Assembly: GCA_947626745.1 (NCBI GenBank)
Contig: CANQTF010000013.1
Location: 1-64,000 of the forward strand
Length of the DNA stretch: 64,000 nt
Direction of reading: 5' to 3'
Source of the DNA: an uncultured Lachnospiraceae bacterium
GTDB lineage: Bacteria; Bacillota; Clostridia; Lachnospirales; Lachnospiraceae
Shown here one piece after another: positions 23,542-31,768 of this stretch (positions are counted from its first letter, which is position 1; each line of letters begins with the position of its first letter). A program made the position numbers and the translations under genes. Below the pieces are notes generated by a model. The model was not told where the DNA came from. It searched no databases and saw only the letters and a program-made list of their open reading frames with translations.

Positions 23542-24465
23542 ATGGGTAAAACGGTGTTTATGTTTCCCGGTCAGGGAGCGCAGTATATAGGCATGGGGAA
23601 GGACTTCTATGAACAGATCCCCGTATGCAGGGAAATGTTTGATCTGGCAAGCAAGGCGAGCGGCTTAGATGTTCCGGCGCTCTGCTTTGAAGAAAACGAG
23701 CGGATTGACATCACGGAATATACGCAGATCGCTATGCTCGCGACGGAGGTGGCGATCCTGAAAGCGGTCGAGGAGCAAGGCGCCAGGCCCGATATAACGG
23801 GCGGCCTGAGTCTGGGCGAATACGGAGCGCTGGCGGCGAGCGGCGTGATGAGCGAGGAAGCTGTGTTCCGTATCGTGCGCAAGCGCGGTATCTATATGCA
23901 GGAGGCGGTGCCGACCGGCGGCGCGATGACCGCGGTTCTGGGGCTGGATACGGAGACGATCGAGCGGATCTGCGGGGAGACGCCGGGAACGGTGTCGATC
24001 GCAAATTATAACTGCCCCGGACAGATCGTGATCACCGGCGAAGAGAGCACGGTACAGGCCGCGTCCGAGAAGCTGACGGCGGCAGGGGCCAAGCGGTGCG
24101 TACCACTGAAGGTGAGCGGGCCGTTCCACTCTGCGATGCTCACAGGCGCGGGAGAAAAACTGGCCAAAGAGTTGGAGAGCGTGGAGATCCGTGACATCAA
24201 GATCCCCTATGTCGCCAACGTGACGGCGGACTATGTGACGGACAAGGCGCAGGTGAAGCCGCTGCTGCAGAAGCAGATATCTTCCTCCGTGAGGTGGCAG
24301 CAGTCCGTGGAGCGCATGATCGCCGACGGTGCGGATACGTTTATTGAGATCGGGCCGGGAAAAACCTTGTCCGGATTCATGCGCAAGATCAACAGAGATA
24401 TGAAGGTGTACAATGTGGAGAAAGTGGAGGATCTGGAGAAGCTGGATAGTGTGCTCTCAATATAG
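23542..24465 (+). CDS. fabD: malonyl-CoA:ACP transacylase
   Basis: A 307-residue acyltransferase with the start signature FMFPGQGAQYIGMG, the nucleophile S90 in GLSLGEYGALAA and the histidine in SGPFHSAM near residue 197. It loads malonyl groups on ACP. It is the first gene after the internal terminator and second operator. Length is standard. Confidence 0.94.
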   Translation: MGKTVFMFPGQGAQYIGMGKDFYEQIPVCREMFDLASKASGLDVPALCFEENERIDITEYTQIAMLATEVAILKAVEEQGARPDITGGLSLGEYGALAASGVMSEEAVFRIVRKRGIYMQEAVPTGGAMTAVLGLDTETIERICGETPGTVSIANYNCPGQIVITGEESTVQAASEKLTAAGAKRCVPLKVSGPFHSAMLTGAGEKLAKELESVEIRDIKIPYVANVTADYVTDKAQVKPLLQKQISSSVRWQQSVERMIADGADTFIEIGPGKTLSGFMRKINRDMKVYNVEKVEDLEKLDSVLSI

Positions 24466-24582
24466 GACGCATATACAGAAGACAGTTTCTGCATATGCTG
24501 ACTATAGATAGACAGAAACAATAATAAAGAAGTAGTGAAGAAAGATAGAGCAGTACACAACAGACACAACGGGAGGGAATGT

Positions 24583-25323
24583 ATGTTATCAGGGAAAGTG
24601 GCGTTGGTTACGGGCGCGGGGCGCGGCATCGGGCGTGAGATCGCTCTGACGCTGGCGGCGTACGGCGCGGACGTGATCGTGAATTATAACGGTTCAAGGG
24701 AAAAGGCAGAGTCAGTGGCCGCCGAGATCGAGAAGCTGGGGCGAAGGGCGGCAGCCGTACAGTGCAGCGTGGCGGACTATGAGGCGTGCGGCAAGATGAT
24801 CACGGATATGCTGGAGTTGTTCGGCCATATTGATATTCTGGTGAATAATGCCGGTATCACAAGGGACAATCTGGTGATCAAGATGACGGAGGAAGATTTC
24901 GACGCGGTCATCGACACAAACCTGAAAGGCACTTTCAATACGATCAGGCATATGTACCGGCCGTTCCTGAAACAGAAGGCGGGCAGGATCATCAACCTCT
25001 CCTCCGTGTCGGGCGTGCTTGGCAATGCGGGACAGGCGAACTATGCGGCCTCCAAGGCGGGCGTGATCGGTCTGACCAAGTCCGTGGCGAGAGAACTGGC
25101 GAGCAGGAATGTCACGGTCAATGCGGTCGCGCCGGGTTTTATTGACACAGACATGACACAGGCGATGACGGACACGGCGAAAGAGGCGGTGCAGCAGCAG
25201 ATCCCTTTAAAGCGTGTCGGTACGCCCAAGGATATCGCGGAGACGGTCGCGTTTCTGGCGAGCGACAAAGCGTCTTACATTACGGGACAAGTCATCTCTG
25301 TAGACGGGGGCATGGCAATCTGA
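24583..25323 (+). CDS. fabG: 3-oxoacyl-ACP reductase
   Basis: A 246-residue short-chain dehydrogenase. It has the NADPH-binding TGAGRGIG (about 10-17), NNAG at 88-91 and the catalytic S140, Y154 and K158 (INLSS, YAASK). It reduces 3-oxoacyl-ACP. The ATG at 24583 is preferred because CGGGAGGG is just upstream; the frame is open back to 24535 without a site. A 122-base gap to fabF holds two triloop hairpins. Confidence 0.93.
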   Translation: MLSGKVALVTGAGRGIGREIALTLAAYGADVIVNYNGSREKAESVAAEIEKLGRRAAAVQCSVADYEACGKMITDMLELFGHIDILVNNAGITRDNLVIKMTEEDFDAVIDTNLKGTFNTIRHMYRPFLKQKAGRIINLSSVSGVLGNAGQANYAASKAGVIGLTKSVARELASRNVTVNAVAPGFIDTDMTQAMTDTAKEAVQQQIPLKRVGTPKDIAETVAFLASDKASYITGQVISVDGGMAI

Positions 25324-25331
25324 GCAATGCA

Positions 25332-25365
25332 GTCTGCGAAGCAGACGGTAGAGCGCCGTAGGCGC
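25332..25365. repeat. pair of triloop hairpins between fabG and fabF
   Basis: GTCTGC-GAA-GCAGAC at 25332-25346 and GCGCC-GTA-GGCGC at 25353-25365 are short perfect stems with GNA loops. They resemble the hairpins in the tRNA spacers at 372-392, 544-564 and 571-585. No T run follows, so they are not standard terminators. Confidence 0.55.
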
Positions 25366-25445
25366 GGGCTTGCGAGTCTATATTTTGGCAAGAGAAAAAC
25401 AAGCGGCGCGAAGTGAAAATATAAGGAAGCGAAAGGAGCACAGTC

Positions 25446-26681
25446 ATGAGCAGACGTGTTGTAGTAACGGGAATGGGTGCGATCACCCCGATCGGATTGA
25501 GCGTAGATGAGTTTTGGGAGAGCGTCAAGGAGGGCCGGATTGGTTTCGACCGCATCACCAGATTTGACACCACGGATTTCAAGTGCAAGCTGGCCGCGGA
25601 GGTCAAAGGCTTCGACGGCAAAAACTACATGGATTTCAAGGCGGCCAAGAGAATGGAGCTGTTCTCCCAGTATGCGGTCGCCGCTGCGAAGGAGGCGCTG
25701 GAGGACGCGAAGCTGGATATGGACAAAGAAGATCCCTACCGCGTCGGCGTCGCCGTGGGCTCGGGTACGGGCTCCCTGCAGGCGATGGAGCGCTCCCATG
25801 CAAGACTGTTGGAGAAAGGGCCGTCAAGGATCGAGCCGCTGTTCGTGCCGCTGACGATCTCCAACATGGCTGCCGGAAACGTGTCGATCCAGTTCGGTCT
25901 GAAAGGGAAGAGCATCAATGTGGTGACGGCATGCGCCACCGGCACGAACTCTATCGGTGAGGCGTTCCGCACGGTGCAGTACGGCGATGCGGACGTGATG
26001 GTGGCCGGCGGTACGGAGGGCAGCGTGTGCCCTATCGGCATCGGCGGTTTCTCGGCGCTCACGGCGCTTTCCACCTGTGAAGATCCTGCCAGGTGTTCGA
26101 TCCCCTTTGACAAGGAGCGCAGCGGTTTCGTCATGGGCGAGGGCGCGGCGGTCGTCATTCTGGAGGAACTGGAGCACGCCAAGGCGAGAGGCGCGAAGAT
26201 CTACGCGGAGCTGGCGGGATACGGCTGCAGCTCGGATGCCTATCATATCACCTCTCCCGCGGAGGACGGCGCGGGTGCGGCCAAGGCTATGGAGTATGCC
26301 ATTGCGGACGCGGGGATCTCAAAAGAGGACATCACCTACATTAACGCGCACGGTACGGCGACGCATCACAACGATCTCTTTGAGACGCGGGCGATCAAGC
26401 TGCTGTTCGGAGACCATGCCAAGGATATCAGGATCAACTCCACCAAATCTATGGTGGGGCATCTGTTGGGCGCGGCCGGCGCGGTCGAGTTCGTGACCTG
26501 TGTCAAGGAGCTGCAGGAAGGCTATATTCATCGGACCGTCGGTTATCAGATACCCGACGAGGAGTGCGACTTAAATTACTGCAAAGAGCCATACACGGAA
26601 GATTTCGAGTATGCGCTCTCCAATTCACTGGGCTTCGGCGGACACAACGCGAGTCTTCTGGTGAAGAAATATCACGGCTGA
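25446..26681 (+). CDS. fabF: 3-oxoacyl-ACP synthase II
   Basis: A 411-residue condensing enzyme. The active cysteine is C163 in VVTACATGTNSIGEA; the two histidines are in INAHGTATHHND and STKSMVGHLLGAAGA. It elongates acyl-ACP with malonyl-ACP. Between fabF and fabZ, where many Firmicutes carry accB, only 45 bases are present. AAAGGAG precedes the ATG. Confidence 0.94.
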   Translation: MSRRVVVTGMGAITPIGLSVDEFWESVKEGRIGFDRITRFDTTDFKCKLAAEVKGFDGKNYMDFKAAKRMELFSQYAVAAAKEALEDAKLDMDKEDPYRVGVAVGSGTGSLQAMERSHARLLEKGPSRIEPLFVPLTISNMAAGNVSIQFGLKGKSINVVTACATGTNSIGEAFRTVQYGDADVMVAGGTEGSVCPIGIGGFSALTALSTCEDPARCSIPFDKERSGFVMGEGAAVVILEELEHAKARGAKIYAELAGYGCSSDAYHITSPAEDGAGAAKAMEYAIADAGISKEDITYINAHGTATHHNDLFETRAIKLLFGDHAKDIRINSTKSMVGHLLGAAGAVEFVTCVKELQEGYIHRTVGYQIPDEECDLNYCKEPYTEDFEYALSNSLGFGGHNASLLVKKYHG

Positions 26682-26726
26682 GAGGAAGGCGCGGGAACAG
26701 ACATTTTTTGACGGGAGGATACCGAT

Positions 26727-27161
26727 ATGTCACTTATGACAGCAAAAGAGATCATGGAGATCATTCCCCACAGACAGCCCTTTATGCTGATCGATACGAT
26801 AGAGGAGCTGGAAGAGGGCAAAAGAGTTGTGGCGAAAAAGTGCGTCTCCTACAACGAGCCGTTTTTTGCCGGACATTTTCCGGGGGAGCCTGTGATGCCG
26901 GGCGTGCTCATCATCGAGGCGCTGGCGCAGACCGGCGCAGTGGCGATCTTAAGCCAGCCCGAGTTTAAGGGAAAGACGGCCTACTTCGCGGCGATCAACA
27001 ATGCCAAATTCAAGGGCAAGGTCGTGCCGGGCGATGTGCTGACGCTGGAGACGGAGATCATCAAGATCAAAGGGCCTATAGGCGTGGGCGCGGCGAAGGC
27101 GTATGTGGACGGTAAACTGGCGGCACAGGCGGAGCTGACCTTTGCGATCGGCGAGGCGTAG
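26727..27161 (+). CDS. fabZ: 3-hydroxyacyl-ACP dehydratase
   Basis: A 144-residue hot-dog-fold enzyme with the catalytic H50 and E64 in [21 protein letters not shown]. It removes water from 3-hydroxyacyl-ACP. GGGAGG is seven bases before the ATG. Length is standard. Confidence 0.94.
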   Translation: MSLMTAKEIMEIIPHRQPFMLIDTIEELEEGKRVVAKKCVSYNEPFFAGHFPGEPVMPGVLIIEALAQTGAVAILSQPEFKGKTAYFAAINNAKFKGKVVPGDVLTLETEIIKIKGPIGVGAAKAYVDGKLAAQAELTFAIGEA

Positions 27162-27223
27162 GGTGGAGCGGAGGTCTGTCCGGGCGGTTTGGCGTGTCGA
27201 TAAAGACTGAGATGAGGAGAGAG

Positions 27224-28189
27224 ATGGGAACGAGGATTATAGGAACGGGAAGCTGTCTGCCGGAGACGGTTGTGACGAACGATGATCTTGCGAAGATCAT
27301 GGATACGTCAGATGAGTGGATCAGTACGCGTACGGGTATCAGAGAGAGGCATCTGGCGAAAGAGGAGACGACGGCGGGCATGTCCGCCGAGGCGGCGAGA
27401 CGCGCTATGGAGAATGCCGGCGTGACGGCACAGGACATAGATCTGATCATCGTCGGCACGGTGACGGCCGACAATGTGACGCCGGCGTGCGCGTGTGAGG
27501 TACAGGCCGAGATCGGCGCGGACAGGGCGGTGGCTTTTGACATCAACGCGGCCTGTTCCGGCTTTATGTTTGCGCTGCATATCGCGCATGCCTATCTGCA
27601 GACCGGGCTGTATCGGACGGCTTTGCTCATCGGCGCGGAGACGCTGTCCAAGATCATGGACTGGGGCGACAGGAGTACCTGCGTGCTGTTCGGCGACGGC
27701 GCGGGGGCTGCCGTCGTGCGTTCGGACGGGCGGGACGGGCTGCTTGCCTTTGATCTGGGAACGGACGGCGTGAAAGGCAGGGTGCTGTCGTGCCAAAACC
27801 GCTCCAACAATAACCCTTTGGTCGAGACGTCCAAGGAGCTGCGGTACGTACATATGGACGGACAGGAGGTATACAAATTTGCGGTGACGAAAGTCCCGGA
27901 ATCTCTGCAGAAGACGATAGAGGACGCGGGTCTTGCGGTGGAGGACATCGACTATTTTGCGCTGCATCAGGCGAACATCAGGATCCTGCAGTCGGTGGCG
28001 AAGCGGCTCGGGGTGTCGGAAGACAGATTCCCGGTCAGTCTGGATCACTGCGGCAACATCTCCGCGGCCAGCGTGCCGATCCTGTTGGACGAGATGAACC
28101 GCGGGGGACTTCTGAAGCCGGGCATGAAGATCGCGCTGGCGGGCTTCGGCGGCGGGCTTACGTGGGCGTCCGCAGTGCTGGAGTGGTAG
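27224..28189 (+). CDS. fabH: 3-oxoacyl-ACP synthase III
   Basis: A 321-residue initiating condensing enzyme. The active C111 is in NAACSGFMFAL, with the histidine in FALHQANIRI and the asparagine in DHCGNISAAS. It joins a short acyl-CoA to malonyl-ACP to start synthesis. In most related clusters fabH comes first, before acpP; here it is last. The ATG at 27224 is chosen for AGGAGAG just before it, giving the usual MGTRIIGTGS beginning; the frame is open upstream to 27194. No acetyl-CoA carboxylase genes follow. Confidence 0.92.
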   Translation: MGTRIIGTGSCLPETVVTNDDLAKIMDTSDEWISTRTGIRERHLAKEETTAGMSAEAARRAMENAGVTAQDIDLIIVGTVTADNVTPACACEVQAEIGADRAVAFDINAACSGFMFALHIAHAYLQTGLYRTALLIGAETLSKIMDWGDRSTCVLFGDGAGAAVVRSDGRDGLLAFDLGTDGVKGRVLSCQNRSNNNPLVETSKELRYVHMDGQEVYKFAVTKVPESLQKTIEDAGLAVEDIDYFALHQANIRILQSVAKRLGVSEDRFPVSLDHCGNISAASVPILLDEMNRGGLLKPGMKIALAGFGGGLTWASAVLEW

Positions 28190-28222
28190 TGCGGCCCTGT
28201 CATAGCTTTGGGGCGGGCCGCA
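28190..28222 (+). terminator. hairpin after fabH, weak terminator
   Basis: TGCGGCCC at 28190-28197 and GGGCCGCA at 28215-28222 form an 8-bp stem one base after the fabH stop. There is no T run after it, so it may stabilise the mRNA end rather than terminate. Confidence 0.4.
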
Positions 28223-28298
28223 TAGAATGAAAATAAGAAATAGCGGGAATGCAGGTCGTCGGCAGAATATCGGAGACGTATTTTGCGGCGGCCTTTTG

Positions 28299-28952
28299 AT
28301 GTCTATGTTAAACTATATCTGGGCTTTTATGATTCTGGTGGGGGTCATCTACGGCGCTATGACCGGCAGGATGGCCGATGTCACGAATGCGGCGTTGGAT
28401 TCCGCCGGGGATGCGGTCTCGCTGTGCATCACCATGATCGGCGTGATGGCGCTGTGGGTAGGGTTGATGGAGATCGCGCAGAAGTCGGGGCTGATCGCAA
28501 AGCTGACGCGGGGCATACAGCCCTTTATCAGCTTCCTATTTCCGGAGATCCCCAAGGGGCATCCGGCCAGAGAGTATATTTCCACGAACCTGATCGCCAA
28601 TGTGCTTGGGCTTGGCTGGGCGTGTACGCCGGCGGGACTAAAGGCGATGGAGGCGCTGGCGCAGCTGGAGAGGGAGCGGGGCAATCCGGCGTATCTGAAT
28701 GAGGGCGCGGCAGCGGGAGACTGCGGGCGCGCAGCCAGCCGGGAGATGTGTACGTTCCTGATACTCAACATTTCATCGCTGCAGCTGATACCGGTCAATA
28801 TGATCGCATACAGGCAGCAGTACGGCAGCGTGGATCCGGCGGGTATCATCGCGCCGGCGATCGCGGCGACATTTTTTAGCACATTGACGGCGGTCGTATA
28901 TTGTAAGATAATGGATCTGAGGCGAAGAGGGAGGGACGACTATGAAATATGA
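28299..28952 (+). CDS. spmA: spore maturation protein A
   Basis: A 217-residue membrane protein with four to five hydrophobic segments. It has the SpmA signatures WAFMILVGVIYGAMTGR, GVMALWVGLMEIA and NVLGLGWACTPAGLKAM. In B. subtilis, SpmA and SpmB are needed for normal spore core dehydration and heat resistance. The start is uncertain: no good ribosome site precedes either 28227 or 28299, and 28299 is chosen because MLNYIWAF is the usual family beginning. It overlaps the next gene by 11 bases. Confidence 0.88.
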   Translation: MSMLNYIWAFMILVGVIYGAMTGRMADVTNAALDSAGDAVSLCITMIGVMALWVGLMEIAQKSGLIAKLTRGIQPFISFLFPEIPKGHPAREYISTNLIANVLGLGWACTPAGLKAMEALAQLERERGNPAYLNEGAAAGDCGRAASREMCTFLILNISSLQLIPVNMIAYRQQYGSVDPAGIIAPAIAATFFSTLTAVVYCKIMDLRRRGRDDYEI

Positions 28953-30318
28953 CGTTATCATCATCGGCGCGGGGCCGGGCGGCATTTTCACGGCATATGA
29001 GCTGACACAGAAGCAGAGCGGCCTTAAGATCGCCGTGTTTGAGGCGGGGCAGTCGTTGGAGAAGCGGCATTGTCCGATCGACGGCGACAAGATCAAGAGC
29101 TGCATACACTGTAAAAGCTGCTCCATTATGAGCGGCTTCGGCGGCGCGGGCGCTTTTTCCGACGGAAAATACAATATCACCAACGATTTCGGCGGCACGC
29201 TGCACGAGCATGTGGGGAAGAAGCGCGCCATAGATCTGATGAAGTATGTAGATGAGATCAACATGCGCTACGGCGGGGAGGGCACGAAGCTGTACTCCAC
29301 CGCGGGCAGCCATTTCAAAAAGCTGTGTCTGCAGAATAAACTGAATCTGCTGGACGCTTCGGTGCGTCATCTCGGGACGGATATCAACTACATCGTTCTG
29401 GGGAATCTCTATGCGGCGCTGAAGGACAAGGCAGATTTCTATTTTGATACGCCGGTCCGTTCGGTGGAGGTCGCAGACGGCGGCTACCGCATCGTGTGTG
29501 ATGACGGCGTCCATGAATGTGACAAGTGCGTCATATCTGTGGGCCGCAGCGGCAGCAAGTGGATGCAGAAGGTGTGCGGGGATCTGGATATCGAGACGAA
29601 GTCCAACCGCGTGGATATAGGCGTCCGGGTCGAGCTTCCCGCGGTGATCTTTTCCCATTTGACGGACGAGCTGTACGAGAGCAAGATCGTCTACCGCACG
29701 GAGAAGTTCGAGGACAGGGTCAGGACATTCTGCATGAATCCGCACGGCATCGTGGTCAACGAGAATACCAACGGCATCGTGACGGTGAACGGGCACAGTT
29801 ACGAGGGCGCGGATAAGCAGACGGCCAACACGAATTTTGCCCTGCTTGTGGCGAAACATTTCTCCGAGCCGTTCAAGGACAGCAACGGCTACGGCGAGAG
29901 CATCGCCAGATTGTCCAATATGCTGGGCGGCGGCGTGATCGTACAGCGTTTCGGGGATCTGGTGCGCGGGCGGCGGAGCAACGAGAAGCGCATTTCGGAG
30001 GGGCTGGTCGAGCCGACGCTGTCGGCAACGCCGGGCGATCTGAGTCTGGTGCTGCCGAAGCGCATTCTGGACGGCATCATCGAGATGATATACGCGCTGG
30101 ACAAGATCGCGCCCGGCACGGCCAACGACGACACGCTTCTGTACGGCGTGGAGGTCAAGTTTTACAATATGGAAGTGGAGATCAACGAGCGGCTGGAGAC
30201 CAAGTACAAGGGATTGTATATCATCGGGGACGGCAGCGGCGTGACGCATTCGCTCTCCCACGCGTCGGCGAGCGGCGTGCATGTGGCGAGGAGCATTCTC
30301 GGGACAGAGCAGGGATAA
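28942..30318 (+). CDS. FAD-dependent oxidoreductase, COG2509-like
   Basis: A 458-residue flavoprotein. It has the dinucleotide-binding IIIGAGPGGIFTAYEL at the start, a cysteine cluster CIHCKSC at about 53-59 with GFGGAGAFSDGK after it, and a C-terminal YIIGDGSGVTHSLSHASASG that closes the FAD site. The reaction is unknown for this group. It overlaps spmA and stands 110 bases before spmB, so it splits a gene pair that is normally adjacent. A strong terminator lies between it and spmB. Confidence 0.82.
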   Translation: MKYDVIIIGAGPGGIFTAYELTQKQSGLKIAVFEAGQSLEKRHCPIDGDKIKSCIHCKSCSIMSGFGGAGAFSDGKYNITNDFGGTLHEHVGKKRAIDLMKYVDEINMRYGGEGTKLYSTAGSHFKKLCLQNKLNLLDASVRHLGTDINYIVLGNLYAALKDKADFYFDTPVRSVEVADGGYRIVCDDGVHECDKCVISVGRSGSKWMQKVCGDLDIETKSNRVDIGVRVELPAVIFSHLTDELYESKIVYRTEKFEDRVRTFCMNPHGIVVNENTNGIVTVNGHSYEGADKQTANTNFALLVAKHFSEPFKDSNGYGESIARLSNMLGGGVIVQRFGDLVRGRRSNEKRISEGLVEPTLSATPGDLSLVLPKRILDGIIEMIYALDKIAPGTANDDTLLYGVEVKFYNMEVEINERLETKYKGLYIIGDGSGVTHSLSHASASGVHVARSILGTEQG

Positions 30319-30372
30319 CGCCCGCGCAGGACGGATCGGCGCCGTGGACGGCGGCATGCATAGGACGAAAAG

Positions 30373-30412
30373 AGACTGCATAGATTGTAGTAATGATCTG
30401 TGCAGTCTTTTT
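30373..30412 (+). terminator. terminator after the FAD oxidoreductase
   Basis: A 13-bp stem (30373-30385 with 30396-30408, one G-U pair) is followed by T5. It separates the oxidoreductase from spmB, which therefore probably has its own transcription or is read through. Confidence 0.85.
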
Positions 30413-30427
30413 GTGTGAGGCTATCCT

Positions 30428-30967
30428 ATGGTTGCAGCGCTGTCCAATCTCTCCAATATCGTTATTCCCGTGATCATCTTCTATGTCGTGGCCTACGGCA
30501 TGATCGCGAAGAGCAACGTCTATGAGGACTTTATCAAGGGCGCGGGAGACGGCTTCCGGACGGTCATTCAGATCATGCCGACACTGATCGGGCTGATGGT
30601 GGCGGTGGGCGTGCTGCGCGCCTCCGGATTTCTGGGCTTTGTGGGAGGTCTGTTCGCGGGAGTCACGGAGCGTCTGGGCTTTTCCTCGGAGCTGGTGCCG
30701 CTCATACTGATCAAGATGTTTTCCTCCTCTGCAGCGACAGGACTCGTTCTGGATATCTTCAAGAATCACGGGCCGGATTCCCTGATCGGGCTGACGACAT
30801 CGATCATGATGAGCTGCACGGAGACGATCTTCTATACCATGTCTGTCTACTTCCTGGCGGCGAAGGTGACGAAGACCCGATATACTCTGACGGGTGCGCT
30901 CCTCTCCACGCTGGCGGGGATCGCGGCCAGCATCGTGCTGGCACACATACAAAACGGCGTTCCGTAA
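30428..30967 (+). CDS. spmB: spore maturation protein B
   Basis: A 179-residue membrane protein with the SpmB signatures VIIFYVVAYGMIAK, MPTLIGLMVAVGVLRASG and SCTETIFYTMSVYF. It is the partner of SpmA in spore core dehydration. GTGAGG lies about eight bases upstream of the ATG. Its last codons form part of a terminator hairpin. Confidence 0.92.
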   Translation: MVAALSNLSNIVIPVIIFYVVAYGMIAKSNVYEDFIKGAGDGFRTVIQIMPTLIGLMVAVGVLRASGFLGFVGGLFAGVTERLGFSSELVPLILIKMFSSSAATGLVLDIFKNHGPDSLIGLTTSIMMSCTETIFYTMSVYFLAAKVTKTRYTLTGALLSTLAGIAASIVLAHIQNGVP

Positions 30968-30982
30968 AGAACGCCGTTTTGT
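30949..30982. terminator. terminator at the end of spmB
   Basis: A perfect 14-bp stem, 30949-30962 with 30969-30982, spans the spmB stop codon. The 3' arm ends in GTTTTGT and the 5' arm in ACAAAAC on the other strand, so it can work in both directions. Confidence 0.8.
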
Positions 30983-31257
30983 ATGAGAAGGATAGAAATG
31001 TATCACTATCAATATGTTATCAGCGTGTTCGTACAAACATCACCGTTGTCGTTAGCCGAAGCCGGTCGACACCGAAGCAGCGCCGGCGGCCTCTATAAAA
31101 TGTAGGATAGAGTCATTCAACAATGTTCCCCAACTACAGTTTTCACTATAAGGGATAAATATGAATACAATATGTCTGATTTCCAAATAAAAAAGAAAAA
31201 AAATATAAATTAAAATTTTATAATTAGTACTGCGGTACCGGATGGCCGCGCATATAA
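30983..31257. other. AT-rich intergenic region before fabT
   Basis: No gene is supported. The first part has a GC-rich patch near 31050-31095; the rest (31096-31230) is very AT-rich. The open frame on the minus strand that enters from the fabT region has no ribosome site and unlike-gene composition. Confidence 0.5.
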
Positions 31258-31287
31258 TTTGACTATCAAAATATTTTTTGCTAAAAT
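31258..31287 (+). promoter_or_regulatory. promoter and FabT-type operator of fabT
   Basis: TTTGACTATCAAA at 31258-31270 is the third copy of TTTGA-N3-TCAAA. The -35 TTGACT (31259-31264) lies within it, and TAAAAT follows 17 bases later (31282-31287). The arrangement fits repression of the regulator by its own product. Confidence 0.78.
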
Positions 31288-31315
31288 AGGGACAGATGAG
31301 AGATGGAGAACGGAT

Positions 31316-31768
31316 ATGGATATCGGGAATACGCTGAACGAACTGCTCGTCAAATTGTTTCGCAATATCAATGTGATCGAGGAGCGTGCGCTGCGGAACG
31401 ATGAGTACAGCGACGTGACGACCAACGACATGCATGTGATCGAGGCCATCGGCATGGATGACCCGAAGAATATGACCAGCGTGGCGCGCGCGCTGGAGGT
31501 CACCACGGGCACGCTCACCATAGCGGTCAACAGTCTGGTCAAAAAAGGCTACGTTGACAGGGTGAGGAGCGAGGAGGACCGGCGGGTCGTGCTCGTTTCC
31601 CTCTCGGAGAAGGGCAGGAAGGCGTACCTTCATCACCGCAGGTTTCACGAGCGCATGATCGAAGCGGTCGTGGAGGAGCTGACGGAGGAGGAGCAGCAGG
31701 TCTTGGGAAAGGCGTTGACGAAGCTCAATCATTTTTTTCGGGAAGCAGACGCTCGGACAATGTCCTGA
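31316..31768 (+). CDS. fabT: MarR-family repressor of fatty acid synthesis, FabT-like
   Basis: A 150-residue MarR-type winged helix protein. The recognition helix region is about 60-85 (MTSVARALEVTTGTLTIAVN) and the wing about 90-105 (VRSEEDRRVVLVSLSEKG). In streptococci FabT binds TTTGA-N3-TCAAA boxes with long-chain acyl-ACP as co-repressor and shuts down fab genes. Here such boxes stand at acpP, before fabD and at this gene's own promoter, which supports the identity more strongly than the sequence alone. Unlike in streptococci, the gene is outside the fab operon, 3 kb beyond fabH. Its 3' end overlaps the convergent DUF885 gene by 44 bases. Confidence 0.82.
   Translation: MDIGNTLNELLVKLFRNINVIEERALRNDEYSDVTTNDMHVIEAIGMDDPKNMTSVARALEVTTGTLTIAVNSLVKKGYVDRVRSEEDRRVVLVSLSEKGRKAYLHHRRFHERMIEAVVEELTEEEQQVLGKALTKLNHFFREADARTMS

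Noticed and set aside
28876-30381. Open frame of 501 codons on the minus strand
   Set aside because: Antisense to the FAD oxidoreductase, which has clear cofactor motifs.
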